Positions 15,801 through 24,279 of a stretch of DNA of 64,000 nt are shown here, piece after piece; position 1 is the first letter of the stretch; every line of letters begins with the position of its first letter. Position numbers and translations under genes: made by a program. Location: the NCBI RefSeq assembly GCF_014217805.1, contig NZ_CP055156.1:124001-188000 (forward strand). The letters are read 5' to 3'. A model generated the notes under the pieces. The model saw only the letters and a list, made by a program, of their open reading frames with translations, was not told where the DNA came from and searched no databases. This DNA comes from Adhaeribacter swui (GTDB lineage Bacteria > Bacteroidota > Bacteroidia > Cytophagales > Hymenobacteraceae).

Positions 15801-17760
15801 ACCGGGCTAAACTGGTTCGGGTAGGATCCAGGTAACTCGCTGTTGCCGAATTTTGAATAGGGGTATTTAAAGCCGCTGTATTGCTGATATTCACTCGGAA
15901 TGTTATTTCTACAGATCCACCGGAAGGAATAGAAAAGGTACCCCAAACCGGAGTGCTTGAACCGGCCGTTGGCGTAATGGTAGCCGTAGTGGTAGTTAAA
16001 ACAGGCGCTTTGGAGGCGGTTAAACCAACATCGTCGTAGCTACTGCTATTACCTAAATTAATAGAAACAGTAGAATTAAAAGTAACATTAGCTGGCAAAG
16101 CATCGGTTACCCGAACCCCTTGGGCGCTTCCACCTGAATTACTAACCGTAATGGTATAAGTAGCTACGGTACCACTTGTTAATCGGTAAACAGTTGGAGT
16201 AGAGGTGGATTTTGTTACGGTTAAGCTTGGCAAACAAAGCGCACCAGCCGAACTATTGCCTAATTGGGCTGTTGTTATATTGGTACTAACAATACCGTTA
16301 GATCCATCAATTGCCCCATACTCATTAGTTGTGTTGTTAGCGTTTCTGGTTGTACCATTCGCCCCTCCGGTAACATTGGCACTGGCCAACGGGGAAGAAG
16401 CATATATAACTCCACCACCGCCACCACCACCCGGTCCGTGCGGGGAAGGAGTCGCCCCTGTTGCCGCTCCAGTGTTATTTCCGCCGGTTCCGCCTACTGC
16501 CGTAACAGTTATACCTGTTAATCCCCCACTAGCTACGGTGGTTAGTAATACACTTCCTCCAGCACCGCCACCACCACTCGCATCATTTAAAACAGAATTG
16601 TTTGCCGCACTTCCGTTTGCATTGATAGTACCGGTGCCAATTACCCGTCCGGCACGCACCATTACCAAACCGCCACCCGCTGCGCCGCTACTGGCTAAAC
16701 CATTGGCTAAGTTACCAGAGCCATCATTGGTGGTACCTGCACCGCCACCGCCGCCCAGTACTAAGCGACCAGGAGCAGCTACACTAAAGCTAGCCCCCCC
16801 TAAACCACCATTAATGGCTTGGCTGCTCCAAGAATTGCCTCCTCTACCACCAGCACCACCATTGGCGCCACCACCACCTCCTGCATTCTGATCGTTAGCG
16901 GTAGGATTGCTATCGCTACCACCACCACCAGCGTTCCCGGGTGCTCCCCGTCCCATACTTCCAGAACTATAACCTTCAAAACCGGTATTGAGCAAGGCAC
17001 CTCCGTTCAATACATTAGCCGGAGTACCTGCAGTACCTTCCCCTTTTTGGGCATGTGCAGTTTGTGTAGATAAAGAGCGATAATCGCCGGAAGCTAAACC
17101 GGTTGTTCCGCGTAAGGCCCGGCCAGCACCACCTCTGAATCCTAAACCCGCTACGTTAATAGTTTGTCCGTTAAAATTTAATTGTCCGGCTACATCCATT
17201 ACGACCACGCCACCAGTAGCACCGTTCCAGGCCGCCGCGGTAATACCGGCGCTTAATGTAAGGGCACTATATTGCGGCACCCGGATTACCTGATACCGCC
17301 GTTGCCCAGTGGTATTAGTGGCGCCAAAATCGGAGGAAGCATAGGCATTTATAGTTCCACTTGCTAAGGTTAAGGTACCCCCTGAAGTAGCTACGTTATT
17401 TGCTGCTAGCGCATATTCGTAGTTGCCAGCAATAAATGAGCTACCGGTTAAGTTCCCAGAACCATTACCGGAGCCATATGTAGCATCATTAGCTGTATTG
17501 ATATTAGCCCCTTGCATTTGTATAATCAGGACCAAGTCGCCTTTGTTAATGGGGGTAGTACTACCTGTGGAAGTCCCTAGGGTTAAAGACGTTGCCCCAA
17601 TGGCAACTGTACCGGCTCCTGGATAATAAGTATTAATAATAGTACCGGATACTGCAGGACCATCTTTTCCAGGTGAGATACAAACTTGAGCAAAAGCAGA
17701 ATATCCAAATATGTTTAATACAAATAGAAGAAAGGTTAATTTACGTAAAAGATGCAGCAT
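9892..17760 (-). CDS. Giant DUF11-repeat surface protein with type IX secretion tail
   Basis: The product has 2622 residues. A signal peptide (ending SAFAQ) leads to an N-terminal domain and a Gly-rich region near 220-455 with runs such as GGGGGANGGAGGRGG. A divergent DUF11 domain starts near 512, and ten tandem DUF11 repeats of about 122 residues run from about 693 to 1918, most starting A-D-I/L-x-V-T-N-T. Two cadherin/Ig-like domains cover about 1918-2100. A calcium-binding thrombospondin-3-like stretch (DRDGDGVDDFTDIDDNNDG and relatives) runs to about 2420. A fibronectin-like domain and a type A sorting tail (YPNPAQDKVTIEFSATTDEQ, then GMYVVIINGPG) end the protein. It should be secreted by the type IX system and kept on the surface, perhaps as an adhesin or stalk. 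It is monocistronic, with a strong terminator. Confidence 0.92.
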   Translation of the reverse strand: MLHLLRKLTFLLFVLNIFGYSAFAQVCISPGKDGPAVSGTIINTYYPGAGTVAIGATSLTLGTSTGSTTPINKGDLVLIIQMQGANINTANDATYGSGNGSGNLTGSSFIAGNYEYALAANNVATSGGTLTLASGTINAYASSDFGATNTTGQRRYQVIRVPQYSALTLSAGITAAAWNGATGGVVVMDVAGQLNFNGQTINVAGLGFRGGAGRALRGTTGLASGDYRSLSTQTAHAQKGEGTAGTPANVLNGGALLNTGFEGYSSGSMGRGAPGNAGGGGSDSNPTANDQNAGGGGGANGGAGGRGGNSWSSQAINGGLGGASFSVAAPGRLVLGGGGGAGTTNDGSGNLANGLASSGAAGGGLVMVRAGRVIGTGTINANGSAANNSVLNDASGGGGAGGSVLLTTVASGGLTGITVTAVGGTGGNNTGAATGATPSPHGPGGGGGGGVIYASSPLASANVTGGANGTTRNANNTTNEYGAIDGSNGIVSTNITTAQLGNSSAGALCLPSLTVTKSTSTPTVYRLTSGTVATYTITVSNSGGSAQGVRVTDALPANVTFNSTVSINLGNSSSYDDVGLTASKAPVLTTTTATITPTAGSSTPVWGTFSIPSGGSVEITFRVNISNTAALNTPIQNSATASYLDPTRTSLARLVTLDNTSTYETGANAGGFVPGSNYAGSSTTNEDVTVRSTVDVAVTNTVVSTSPYYVGQEVTYRITARNNNTTSAATGVVITDVLPAGLSLVSATPGSGTYNTADGTWTVGTLAAGSETILTLVARPTITGNITTTAAKTAQVEPDETTGNNTSSNTITVASPADIAVTNTVAAGNYYNGVNTTFTVTARNNGPSNATNINIVDQLPNTLELVSATPSTGTYNTTNGTWVINSLANAASATLALVVKPKTTGLIKTVATKTSATEFDNNTGNNSAEAGIEVLPNADLIVTNTVAAGSYYRGIQTTYTVTVTNAGPDAASGVTVRDLLPGGLTFNSAQPPAGTTYDRVTGNWVIGSLAKDATVTLTIKATPNTTNAITTTASVVAKDQYDVNEINNTSSNTIYPNAAADIAVTNTVAAGPYYNGVNTTFTVTAKNNGISNASNVSIIDKLPAGLTLVTASPSNGTYSPSDGLWNIGNLVNGAEATLTLVVKPNTSGTITTLATKNSLNEYDNNTANDSQIREIIVSQNADLAITNTVSASPYVVGTNVTYTVTVTNNGPDNTTGVSVKDLLPVDLDFKNYTATTGAGTYDRSTGIWTVGNLNSGATQTLTIIAAPLNNNTITTTASVNNSNIPDNQNANNSASNSIDVDAKPIADIAITNTAAGGNYYNNVPTFFTITAKNNGPGATSGVKVTDQLPPGLNFISAEPSIGTYNSNGGVWDIGNLGSGVTQTLVLHVVPNTTGNITTRATKTAQSISENDPNNGNDFQDATINVLENADLGIVISVGDGPYYVGSTPTFTAKVRNNGPNRATNIKFYDNRPNAFDIPSIKTVTTLGTKYDPTTGYWDIPSLESGAEATITLTGRLIRSGTVSFRVSRYSADQPDRNLANDQDFATITVNPSADIEVTSTVSPEPYINGNEVTYTINAKNLGPSSASGVKITDKLPEGLSFVRAATTAGTYDAGSGVWNIDNIGAGITQTLTLVARPTQTGTFITTAEKTAQTETDPVPGNDKASNTINVGSSADVAASFSVSPGPYYNGVTAITFTGTLVNNGPDAATNVVYFDNRPSELNFRITKVTPSQGDYDPASGYWNVGTIDPLKTATLIVEAIPVKTGDIKIQVTKTGQDQTDPVAENNNASVTVNVQKAADIELSSTQASSPYFVNQQTTFTITAKNNGADNATGVAVRQFLPAGLTLVSTDPSAGTTYEPATRIWTIGDLTVGSSKTITFTVVPTAATTYTARATKSSEIEYDVNGGNNVVNTIFNNVIVHQPAVYTIEPPRNIDSYTDNQSLATVADPDGAIRAAQIISGTLPPGVAFNTTTGQFTVADRNLLVPGSTTVQVRTSDNDGGQTTLSVTLTFLPDAEVGVTVFAAKNFYDYRNGDILATFTDDDGPVVSTSVVSGSGSLPNGLSMPDGHIVVSNRFPLRPGSYPLTVRTVDQTGGITEKALTLVITADRDGDGVDDFTDIDDNNDGITDVVSGEGVDPLGKASNGQLNYYDPSYIHPKYGAFRDRNNDQINDWFDIDLDGIINNFDLDMDGDGIANTIEANGGFVPANFNLIISKYNGGVGSNGMPDYAETSPESGITILPMPDTDGDSFKDFLDIDADNDGILDNIEAQTTAGYRAPNQIDADNDGLVGVYDGNEDGQVLIPINTDANYVVSDNIPDYLDLDSDNDGAFDYYEAFDVNHNKIALDNLVQRAQNFQNAANNGYFLNRDINGFQDNDDVPDWLESQVANKPNFLSANNAVYYHDTDQDGLVDLFDPDSFGVTVVPSALGDEADFRSEQVIVPLPVELIYFKAKYQNRHVALSWATASEKNSQYFIVERSADGKTFSPIGQVNAAGTSNQVKEYAFMDEAPLPGVTYYRLKQVDFNLSSRNSKVVWVNARIEASPVIKLYPNPAQDKVTIEFSATTDEQGTLVVLNARGQQVKTQKLDIKAGQNSLLLQVQDLASGMYVVIINGPGLRYNVQLIKN
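12005..15690 (-). repeat. Ten tandem DUF11-coding repeats, period about 365 bp
   Basis: Within the giant gene, units begin near 15680, 15316, 14950, 14585, 14215, 13850, 13460, 13095, 12740 and 12365. Each encodes about 122 residues with a Y-Y-x-G segment, an NNG turn, a D-x-L-P motif and a G-T-Y-x-x-x-x-G-x-W motif. Neighbouring units alternate between two types, giving a higher-order period of about 730 bp. Confidence 0.88.
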
Positions 17761-18358
17761 TTATCAATCACAATTAGTTCATACTACTTTGCCATACCCA
17801 ATAAATACAAAGCCATTTGCATTTATTATCACTCACTAGAATTTAAAGAGTCTAATATCATTGATAAGTAACGTAAAACTTAAAAACTAGGAAAGCTGCC
17901 TATTTAAATTTATTTATAAATGAATATAATTTAAATTAAGTACAAGAAAATATATCCTAAAAATCCAATTGTATTATAAAAATGATCTAATTGGATTTAT
18001 ATGGATCAGAAATAATTTTATTATATATAAATTCATTATATAGTACAGATTCACTTAATTTATTATCCGTACAATTACTTAAACTCACAATTATCACTCT
18101 AAGTAGTTAATACTATCTAATCAAATACTTCATAATATAATTAAAAGAGCATAAATAAATATTATTCAATTTTACCTGAAAAAATATGTTTAAATGGATT
18201 TACAAATCTTGTTAAGTACTTCTATGGTCATTCAAAAGCCTTTATTTATATCTTTTTTCTACAACCAATTGGCTTGTTTAAGCTTGAAAATATTTAATTT
18301 TTAAAATTTAGTATATACATTTAGCTATTTAGAGCCAGTTGTATCAACCATTAAGCCA
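17761..18358. other. Very AT-rich divergent intergenic region
   Basis: These 598 bp separate the giant gene (minus) and the lipase gene (plus). The DNA is among the most AT-rich in the window and no reading frame looks real. I find no convincing TAnnTTTG box for the giant gene. TATACATTTAG near 18311 is a near-miss for the lipase. One AT word (AATTTTTAAAATTTAG) lies near 18297. Long untranslated leaders or regulatory sites could fit here. Confidence 0.5.
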
Positions 18359-19453
18359 ATGCGTTATTGTTACCTGATCAGTTTATTTATTATAACTTTT
18401 TGTTTTGGTTACTTTGCCCAAGGCCAAAACCTACAACCCGGCTTTGATAAACAAGAATACCTGGAATTATTAAAAATTTATTCCCGGTGGGGCGACTCTA
18501 GTTTTTACACCGGCATAGAGCAATCCGAAACGTATGCCCGAGCGTACAGGTCGCCGACGGTAGGCCTGGAAAACCGGTGGGAGCTGCACGTGAACAAGCT
18601 GCACAATGTAGCCGTGATAAGCATCCGCGGTACTATCGCCGATCCGGTAAGCTGGCTGGCCAACTTTTATGCGGCTATGGTTCCGGCCAAAGGCACCCTG
18701 CAGTTAACTAAAAATTTAACTTTTAACTACCACCTGGCTACCAACCCCAAGGCGGCGGTGCACGCCGGTTGGCTTATAAGTTTGGGGTTTCTGGCCAACG
18801 ATATTTTACCCCGGCTGGATTCTTGTTACCGGTCCGGAATAAAAGAATATATAATACTGGGCCATAGCCAGGGCGGGGCTATCGCTTATTTGCTTACTTC
18901 GCATTTATATTATTTGCAAGATACCGGAAAATTACCCGCCGATATTCGCTTTAAAACGTACTGCAGCGCCGGACCCAAACCCGGTAATTTGTATTATGCT
19001 TACGAGTACGAAAACCGCACGCAAGGAGGGTGGGCGTTTAACGTAGTTAACTCCGCTGATTGGGTACCGGAAGTTCCGATTTCCATTCAAACGGTAAATG
19101 ATTTTAATAACACCAATCCTTTTACCAATGCCAAAGCCAGCATTAAAAAACAAAAATTTCCCCGAAGAACTGCTTTAAACTACGTTTACCGGCAGTTAAC
19201 CAAACACACCTTAAAAGCCCAGAAACGCTACCAGCAATACTTAGGCAACAAAGCATCGAAGTACGTAAAGTCTCAATTAAAAGAAATTGAAATTCCGGCT
19301 TTTTATAATTCTAACCATTACGTGCGCACCGGTACCTTTATCGTGTTATTAGCCGATGAGGCTTATTATCAACAATTCCCGGATAGCCAAACTAAGGTAT
19401 TTACGCATCACATGTTACAACCTTATTACTATTTGGCGCAAAAGTTAAAGTAA
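18359..19453 (+). CDS. Exported class 3 lipase-like alpha/beta hydrolase
   Basis: This 364-residue protein has a Sec signal ending in YFAQGQ. The nucleophile elbow IILGHSQGGAIAYLL lies near residue 165, preceded by the class 3 lipase strand VAVISIRGTIADPVSW. NSADWVPEVP probably carries the catalytic Asp and SNHYVRTG the His, so the Ser-Asp-His triad appears complete. Lipases of this family hydrolyse acylglycerols or phospholipids. The protein is probably periplasmic or secreted. It stands alone and converges on the PH-like membrane gene. Confidence 0.8.
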   Translation: MRYCYLISLFIITFCFGYFAQGQNLQPGFDKQEYLELLKIYSRWGDSSFYTGIEQSETYARAYRSPTVGLENRWELHVNKLHNVAVISIRGTIADPVSWLANFYAAMVPAKGTLQLTKNLTFNYHLATNPKAAVHAGWLISLGFLANDILPRLDSCYRSGIKEYIILGHSQGGAIAYLLTSHLYYLQDTGKLPADIRFKTYCSAGPKPGNLYYAYEYENRTQGGWAFNVVNSADWVPEVPISIQTVNDFNNTNPFTNAKASIKKQKFPRRTALNYVYRQLTKHTLKAQKRYQQYLGNKASKYVKSQLKEIEIPAFYNSNHYVRTGTFIVLLADEAYYQQFPDSQTKVFTHHMLQPYYYLAQKLK

Positions 19454-19471
19454 CTGTTTTAGCAAAAACGG

Positions 19472-19540
19472 GTAAATCCGGTAAAAGCTAAAATTTTTAA
19501 ATTTTAAGAATTTATACTGCCGGAAGAATCCCGGATTTAC
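19472..19540. repeat. AT word enclosed by 10-bp inverted repeats between convergent genes
   Basis: GTAAATCCGG at 19472-19481 is the exact complement of CCGGATTTAC at 19531-19540. Between them lies the AT word AAAATTTTTAAATTTT. The position between two converging genes suggests a bidirectional terminator or an mRNA 3'-end hairpin. Confidence 0.55.
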
Positions 19541-19614
19541 TTTTAGAAATAACTCGTATTAACCAGAGCAGCTAATTAAAGTAAAAGGAAATTTACGCTG
19601 GAACGCAGAAAATT

Positions 19615-20061
19615 TTAAAATTTTGCTTCCTCCAGAGCTGGCTTAGGCTGTATAATTTCGAAAGCGGTACCCGGATTTTTAATTTGTAGCCAGGCAAATA
19701 ACTCTTTTGCCTGGGCGAGCCGGGCAGGCGGGGGTAATTCTATTTGGTTGCCGTTGGCATACACCTTTAATTTTAAAAATCGGGTAGCATTGGAATAAGT
19801 AAGCTTCTCTAGTTGAGCGTAGGGTATTTTTTCAGGCTTGCCAAAATAACCGCGTTTGTAGCACAAATCAGAGTCCCGGAATTCAACTATCGATTGAAAA
19901 AACTTGTTGGAAATTATTGCCAGCAGTATGCCAGTTGGAATAACCAATAACATAGCCATGCCAAACCCTAAATTATCCTGCACTAACTGAAACAACATAA
20001 CTGGAACAATTACCAGTAAAGACGATTTCCAATCGAGCTGAGTAAACTTATATTGCGTCAT
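19615..20061 (-). CDS. Membrane protein with PH-like domain
   Basis: This 148-residue protein has two close hydrophobic helices near residues 14-50 (SLLVIVPVMLFQLV and GMAMLLVIPTGILLAII). A beta-rich C-terminal half follows, in which the strands IVEFRDSDLCYKRGYFG and EKIPYAQLEKLTYS resemble a bacterial PH domain. It ends with the helix LAQAKELFAWLQ. Function unknown. A TATGTTTG box (20122-20115 on the minus strand) is a possible -7 element, but its -33 is unclear. Confidence 0.55.
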   Translation of the reverse strand: MTQYKFTQLDWKSSLLVIVPVMLFQLVQDNLGFGMAMLLVIPTGILLAIISNKFFQSIVEFRDSDLCYKRGYFGKPEKIPYAQLEKLTYSNATRFLKLKVYANGNQIELPPPARLAQAKELFAWLQIKNPGTAFEIIQPKPALEEAKF

Positions 20062-20244
20062 GAAGCAAGTTTTTCAATTACAATATACAGGAATGTTTTA
20101 TCCTAATAGGACAACAAACATATATTTTTAAAATTTTTAAAATTTAGCGCCTTAAACAGGAGCTAAAATACCGTTTTTCGCCTATAAAAACCTGATCTGG
20201 CAATTCCCTGAATTTTTCCTGAATCAAATTACCTTACGGTAGTA

Positions 20245-21066
20245 TTATGCCATCACCGAAACCATTCCTAAAGCTACTTCGCCTAATGCCTTATCTCCGG
20301 AGATTTTAACCTGATCTAGTACCTGCCCTGGCCGGATACTTTTGGAAAACAACTTCCAGGCAATATCCGGGGGAATAATAACCTGGGTTGCAGGTTTGCC
20401 CTCCGGGTCACTTTGTAAATGCCACTTTTCGGGTTCTTTTACTAAAAACCAATCGCCGCCAACGTCAGAGGGTATCGTAAGTTGAACGATAGTTCCTGCA
20501 TCAGCTTGTACTGCCTCGTAAGCTACGGGTAGCCCGTACATAAAAGTAGAGATAAAAGGAAAGTAAAATTCCCGGGTCAGAATACCGGGTTGGTTAACGG
20601 CATCGCGAATTTGTTGTTGGTGCAACCATTTTTCGGTGTATTCCCGGGCCAGATGCAACTCATTTACACTTTCCTGCTCGCCAGCCCAGGCTACCGGAAA
20701 AATAGCTTTTTCCGGTAAATTAAGACTTTCGTAATAAGCACTAACCAGTGGCCCGGTAACTTGGTGGAGTAATAAGAGCACGCCGGGGCTGATTCTTTTA
20801 CAGGCTTTTACCCAATCGGCGTTTAACTGATTTAACCAATTTACTAAATCGGGGTAAGCCGAAATGGATGGCGGTTGTTCGCCAAAATAACGATCGCGCT
20901 GGATAGATAACACCCGGATATTACCGTCGAGCAAATGAGCCGCAACATCTTTTACCCGCCACAACTTGGCCACGGTTTGCATTTCCCAATCCTCTTGACT
21001 TAAGGATTTTAATAATTCAATCAGCTTAGTATCTAATTGCGTAAATAAATGCTTTACCTCCACCAT
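20245..21066 (-). CDS. DinB-fold protein, maleylpyruvate isomerase N-terminal type
   Basis: This 273-residue cytoplasmic protein has a four-helix-bundle N-terminal domain with VEVKHLFTQLDTKLIELL and the metal-site helix VKDVAAHLLDGN typical of the maleylpyruvate isomerase/DinB superfamily. The C-terminal part has alternating strands (VQLTIPSDVGGDWFLVKE, ATQVIIPPDIAWKLF). Relatives include thiol-dependent isomerases and metal-binding proteins of unknown activity. Bacteroidota do not make mycothiol, so the usual annotation 'mycothiol-dependent' should not be transferred. Confidence 0.68.
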   Translation of the reverse strand: MVEVKHLFTQLDTKLIELLKSLSQEDWEMQTVAKLWRVKDVAAHLLDGNIRVLSIQRDRYFGEQPPSISAYPDLVNWLNQLNADWVKACKRISPGVLLLLHQVTGPLVSAYYESLNLPEKAIFPVAWAGEQESVNELHLAREYTEKWLHQQQIRDAVNQPGILTREFYFPFISTFMYGLPVAYEAVQADAGTIVQLTIPSDVGGDWFLVKEPEKWHLQSDPEGKPATQVIIPPDIAWKLFSKSIRPGQVLDQVKISGDKALGEVALGMVSVMA

Positions 21067-21453
21067 ACTATTTTATTAACTTGAGGTAAAATTAAAAAAT
21101 TGGTTTAACCACCGCTACTGCTTCAGGGGTTTAAGCTATTTAGTTGTGCCCGGCTATTAGGTACAAAGACAGAAAATTTACCTTAGCAATCAGTAATCTC
21201 TTTAGTTAAACCAACCTCTACTAATCTCACCCGGCACCCTGAAGTATTTGGACCGGATAATTAATTTTTTAAAATTTATATTTCTGGCAGGGAATCGCAA
21301 CCTGCTACTTAGCTTTTTTATAAATCTACTTCCTAACTACATAAACCAGAATAGTTTTAACTTACCAAACGTATCTCTGCTTTTCTGGTATATTCAGCTA
21401 TATTTAGCAAGCTCATTGGTACTAAAAGCTCCCAAACAATCCCTTTTAGCTGT
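21067..21453. other. Divergent intergenic region
   Basis: No gene is supported here. A reading frame beginning at 21248 overlaps the MFS gene in another frame and looks random. The AT word AATTTTTTAAAATTTA lies near 21264. TATATTTAG boxes near 21400 resemble -7 elements weakly. Confidence 0.45.
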
Positions 21454-22638
21454 ATGCCCGAAATCCAAAATAAAACCTACTCGCTGCAATTCTGGTTACT
21501 TTGCATTTGTTCTTTTTTGTTTATGACCGGGCATTACATGATTTTGCCGGAGTTGCCGGGCTATCTTAGTTCTTTAGGCGGCGGCGATTACAAAGGTTAT
21601 ATTATTGGTTTATTTACCGTTACGGCGGCCATTAGCCGTCCCTTTAGCGGAAGGTTGGCCGATAAAATGGGCCGCATTCCGGTTATTATTTTTGGCACTG
21701 CGGTTTGCTGTTTGTGCGCTTTAGTTTACCCCTGGGTAGGCTCCGTGGCGGCATTTCTTTTGTTGCGGTTGGTGCACGGCTTTTCCATTGGTTTTCAACC
21801 AACGGGCACATCGGCGTACGTGGCCGATATTGCACCGGGCAACCGGCGCGGCGAGGCCATTGGTTTATTTGGTTTAGTTGGAAGCTTGGGCATTGCCGTG
21901 GGCCCAGTGGTGGGTAGTGCCGTGGCGCAGCAAATATCCCTGAATACTATGTTTTATATGTCGTCGGTTTGCTCGCTAGTGTCGGTATTGTTGCTGGTGC
22001 GGCTGCGCGAAACTGTTACGAATACGGTACCTTTTTCCTTTGGTTTATTAAAAATAAGAGCTGCCGAACTGTTGGAGCCGCGCGTTTGGGTGCCCGCCCT
22101 GATTTTGTTTTTAATCATGTTCCCGAATGGAATGGTACTTACCCTGGTGCCCGATTTTAGCGATTATTTAGGTTTAAGCAACAAAGGCATTTACTTTACC
22201 TTTTTTACGCTGGCTTCATTGTCCACGCGTTTTTTCGCCGGTAAAACTTCCGACAAATACGGCCGCATTCCGGTGCTTTACGGGTCTTTAACTTTACTGA
22301 TTATATCGATGGTGGTAACGGCGTTGGCTGCTTCGCCGGCGCTTTTGTTGGTAGCCGCTGTTTTGTACGGCATTACTTCGGGCATTAACTCTCCTACCCT
22401 GTACGCCTGGACCATTGATTTAAGCCAGGAACAGCACCGCGGCCGGGCTATGGCTACTGCTTATTTTGCCGTAGAGGGCGGTGTGGGCGGGGGCGCCTTG
22501 CTTGCCGGCATGATCTTCGCGAACCAGGCCCAAAATATTGCTCACGTTTTTTGGTTGGCAGCATTATTTGCCCTAACGGCTTTTGTTTTTTTATTTCTGG
22601 CCAGCAAGTTTAATTTAAACCGGCAGACAATTTTTTAA
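21454..22638 (+). CDS. MFS transporter
   Basis: This 394-residue integral membrane protein has about 12 helices. The MFS signature GRLADKMGRIPVI follows helix 2, and a related GKTSDKYGRIPVLYG occurs in the second half, as expected from the internal duplication. It begins with a short polar N-terminus and helix LCICSFLFMTGHYMILPELP. It is a secondary transporter, probably a drug/proton antiporter or a small-molecule exporter, but the substrate cannot be read from sequence. It stands alone and converges on the NagX-like gene. Confidence 0.85.
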   Translation: MPEIQNKTYSLQFWLLCICSFLFMTGHYMILPELPGYLSSLGGGDYKGYIIGLFTVTAAISRPFSGRLADKMGRIPVIIFGTAVCCLCALVYPWVGSVAAFLLLRLVHGFSIGFQPTGTSAYVADIAPGNRRGEAIGLFGLVGSLGIAVGPVVGSAVAQQISLNTMFYMSSVCSLVSVLLLVRLRETVTNTVPFSFGLLKIRAAELLEPRVWVPALILFLIMFPNGMVLTLVPDFSDYLGLSNKGIYFTFFTLASLSTRFFAGKTSDKYGRIPVLYGSLTLLIISMVVTALAASPALLLVAAVLYGITSGINSPTLYAWTIDLSQEQHRGRAMATAYFAVEGGVGGGALLAGMIFANQAQNIAHVFWLAALFALTAFVFLFLASKFNLNRQTIF

Positions 22639-22755
22639 ATTTTCGCAATTCTACCGGATTAGCTCGCAATGAAAAATTTCTAAAAACAGCGAAACTGATT
22701 TACGCTAAAGTAATCAAAGCTTATATACAACATCAAAAATCAGCCTACTTAAACT

Positions 22756-23928
22756 TTACACTTTCAGGTAAATTTTCCGGCGATCCATCCAGTACCCAAT
22801 GAGCCACAACACCAGCATGTAAGAAATGGCAAATAACAACGATGCGTTTTTTCCTTCAAGCCACGGCGTGAAACCGTGTTGGTAAATCCAGCCTTGCAAA
22901 CCAGCATCGCCAATGCGGATTAAGCTCATGGTTTTTACGAGAATACCCGACATGGCATAAATAAACAAAGGATTGCGGCCAAAAACTTCGAAGAAATACG
23001 TCCAGTTTCTGATTTTAGCTACTTCTATAAACAACATTAAAGCGCTCAGTATTACTAAATCTAAACCCACGGTGTGTAACACGTAAGAGCTGGTCCAGAT
23101 GGGTTTGTTAATCGGGAAAACTCCATCCCAAAACGCCCCCACAGTAATCGCCAGAAATCCGGCAATGCATAAATTTTTAACGGTAGCTTGCGTATTGCCT
23201 TTTTTCTGAATATAAACACCCGCCAGATAACCCATAATAACGTTAACGATAGCCGGCAAGGTGCTAAGTAAACCTTCCGGATCGAAGGGAATGCCGTAGC
23301 CTTTGTACAAGTTTTTTTCCGGAAGCAAGCTTAAATCAAATTTTAAAGCGGCATTGTTGGGCAAGCTGTAAGGTTCTGGGTGGGCGCCCATAAAATACAT
23401 AATAGCCCAATACCCCAGCAAAGCCAATACGCTAAAAACAATGGCTCCCCGGATTTTTAAAAAATAAATAATTAAAGCGCCTAAACCATAGCACAGCGCA
23501 ATGCGCTGCAACACGCCCATAATGCGCAACGCCGAAAAATCTTTTAAGGCATACGCTCCATCGGTAAACGTAATAAAAGGGTAAGCATTCAAGAACAATC
23601 CAATCAAGAAAATGAGGGCGGTTCGTTTTAAAACCTTACTTAAAAAAACGCTGGTTTCCTGTTGTTCCATTTTCCGGAGGCTAAAGCTCATAGCATTACC
23701 CACCACAAACAAAAACGTAGGAAAAACCAAATCCGTAACGGTAAACCCGTGCCACTCGGCATGCCTAAATGGGGCATAAATAGTTTCCCAACTACCCGGG
23801 GTATTTACCACAATCATCAGGGCAATGGTTAAACCACGCAGCACATCCAGCGCCAGATACCTTTGCCCGGCTTTAGGTATTTGTATATGGGGCACTGCCG
23901 TTACCGAAGAAGAAAAAGTTTTAGCCAT
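22756..23928 (-). CDS. NagX/DUF5009-type membrane acyltransferase
   Basis: This 390-residue protein has about 10 helices and opens RYLALDVLRGLTIALMIVVNTPGSW, the signature of the DUF5009/heparan-alpha-glucosaminide N-acetyltransferase-like family. The conserved HAEWHGFTVTDLVFPTFLF follows. In bacteria this family is usually found beside N-acetylglucosamine catabolism genes and is called NagX. It is thought to act on amino sugars at the inner membrane. Here it lies only 2 kb from nagA, with the sigma/cupin pair between them. A TAATTTTG box on the minus strand at 23952-23945 may be its -7 element. Confidence 0.78.
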   Translation of the reverse strand: MAKTFSSSVTAVPHIQIPKAGQRYLALDVLRGLTIALMIVVNTPGSWETIYAPFRHAEWHGFTVTDLVFPTFLFVVGNAMSFSLRKMEQQETSVFLSKVLKRTALIFLIGLFLNAYPFITFTDGAYALKDFSALRIMGVLQRIALCYGLGALIIYFLKIRGAIVFSVLALLGYWAIMYFMGAHPEPYSLPNNAALKFDLSLLPEKNLYKGYGIPFDPEGLLSTLPAIVNVIMGYLAGVYIQKKGNTQATVKNLCIAGFLAITVGAFWDGVFPINKPIWTSSYVLHTVGLDLVILSALMLFIEVAKIRNWTYFFEVFGRNPLFIYAMSGILVKTMSLIRIGDAGLQGWIYQHGFTPWLEGKNASLLFAISYMLVLWLIGYWMDRRKIYLKV

Positions 23929-24279
23929 AAAAAATCAAATAAACCAAAATTAATAAACTGGGTAATTCTGGTTGCTAAATATAGAAAACTTAAATCAGTT
24001 GCAAAATGAGCTGGCTTTTTATTATTGCGTTTTGCCATCAGTCTTACCCGTAAATTCTTATTTTTTTAAAAATTAGCTAATCAGCAGATTTCCGGTATTA
24101 AAGAATTCTGTTTCGGGTGTTTTTTTATTTACCCCAGCCAGGTTGTGCCCGGATTTTTAAAAAATTTTAGAGTTGCCGGCAACGGTTTAGGTAATCTTTC
24201 CCGGATCGCGTATATTTAAAGTTTAGTTGTTTACCCTACCCGCTGGTATTTAACCCAGGTTAAATCAGCGCTTTAGTTT
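23929..24279. other. Divergent intergenic region
   Basis: No coding sequence is seen. It contains the possible NagX -7 box and a copy of the AT word (TTTTTAAAAAATTTTAG) near 24153. No clear promoter was found for the sigma-factor gene at 24280. Confidence 0.45.

Noticed and set aside
16205-16891. Long plus-strand frame rich in Pro and Val inside the giant gene
   Set aside because: It is the mirror image of the Gly-rich coding stretch of the minus-strand gene, with no start context of its own.
21248-21526. 92-codon reading frame before the MFS gene
   Set aside because: It overlaps the MFS start in another frame and its translation is random-looking and AT-driven.
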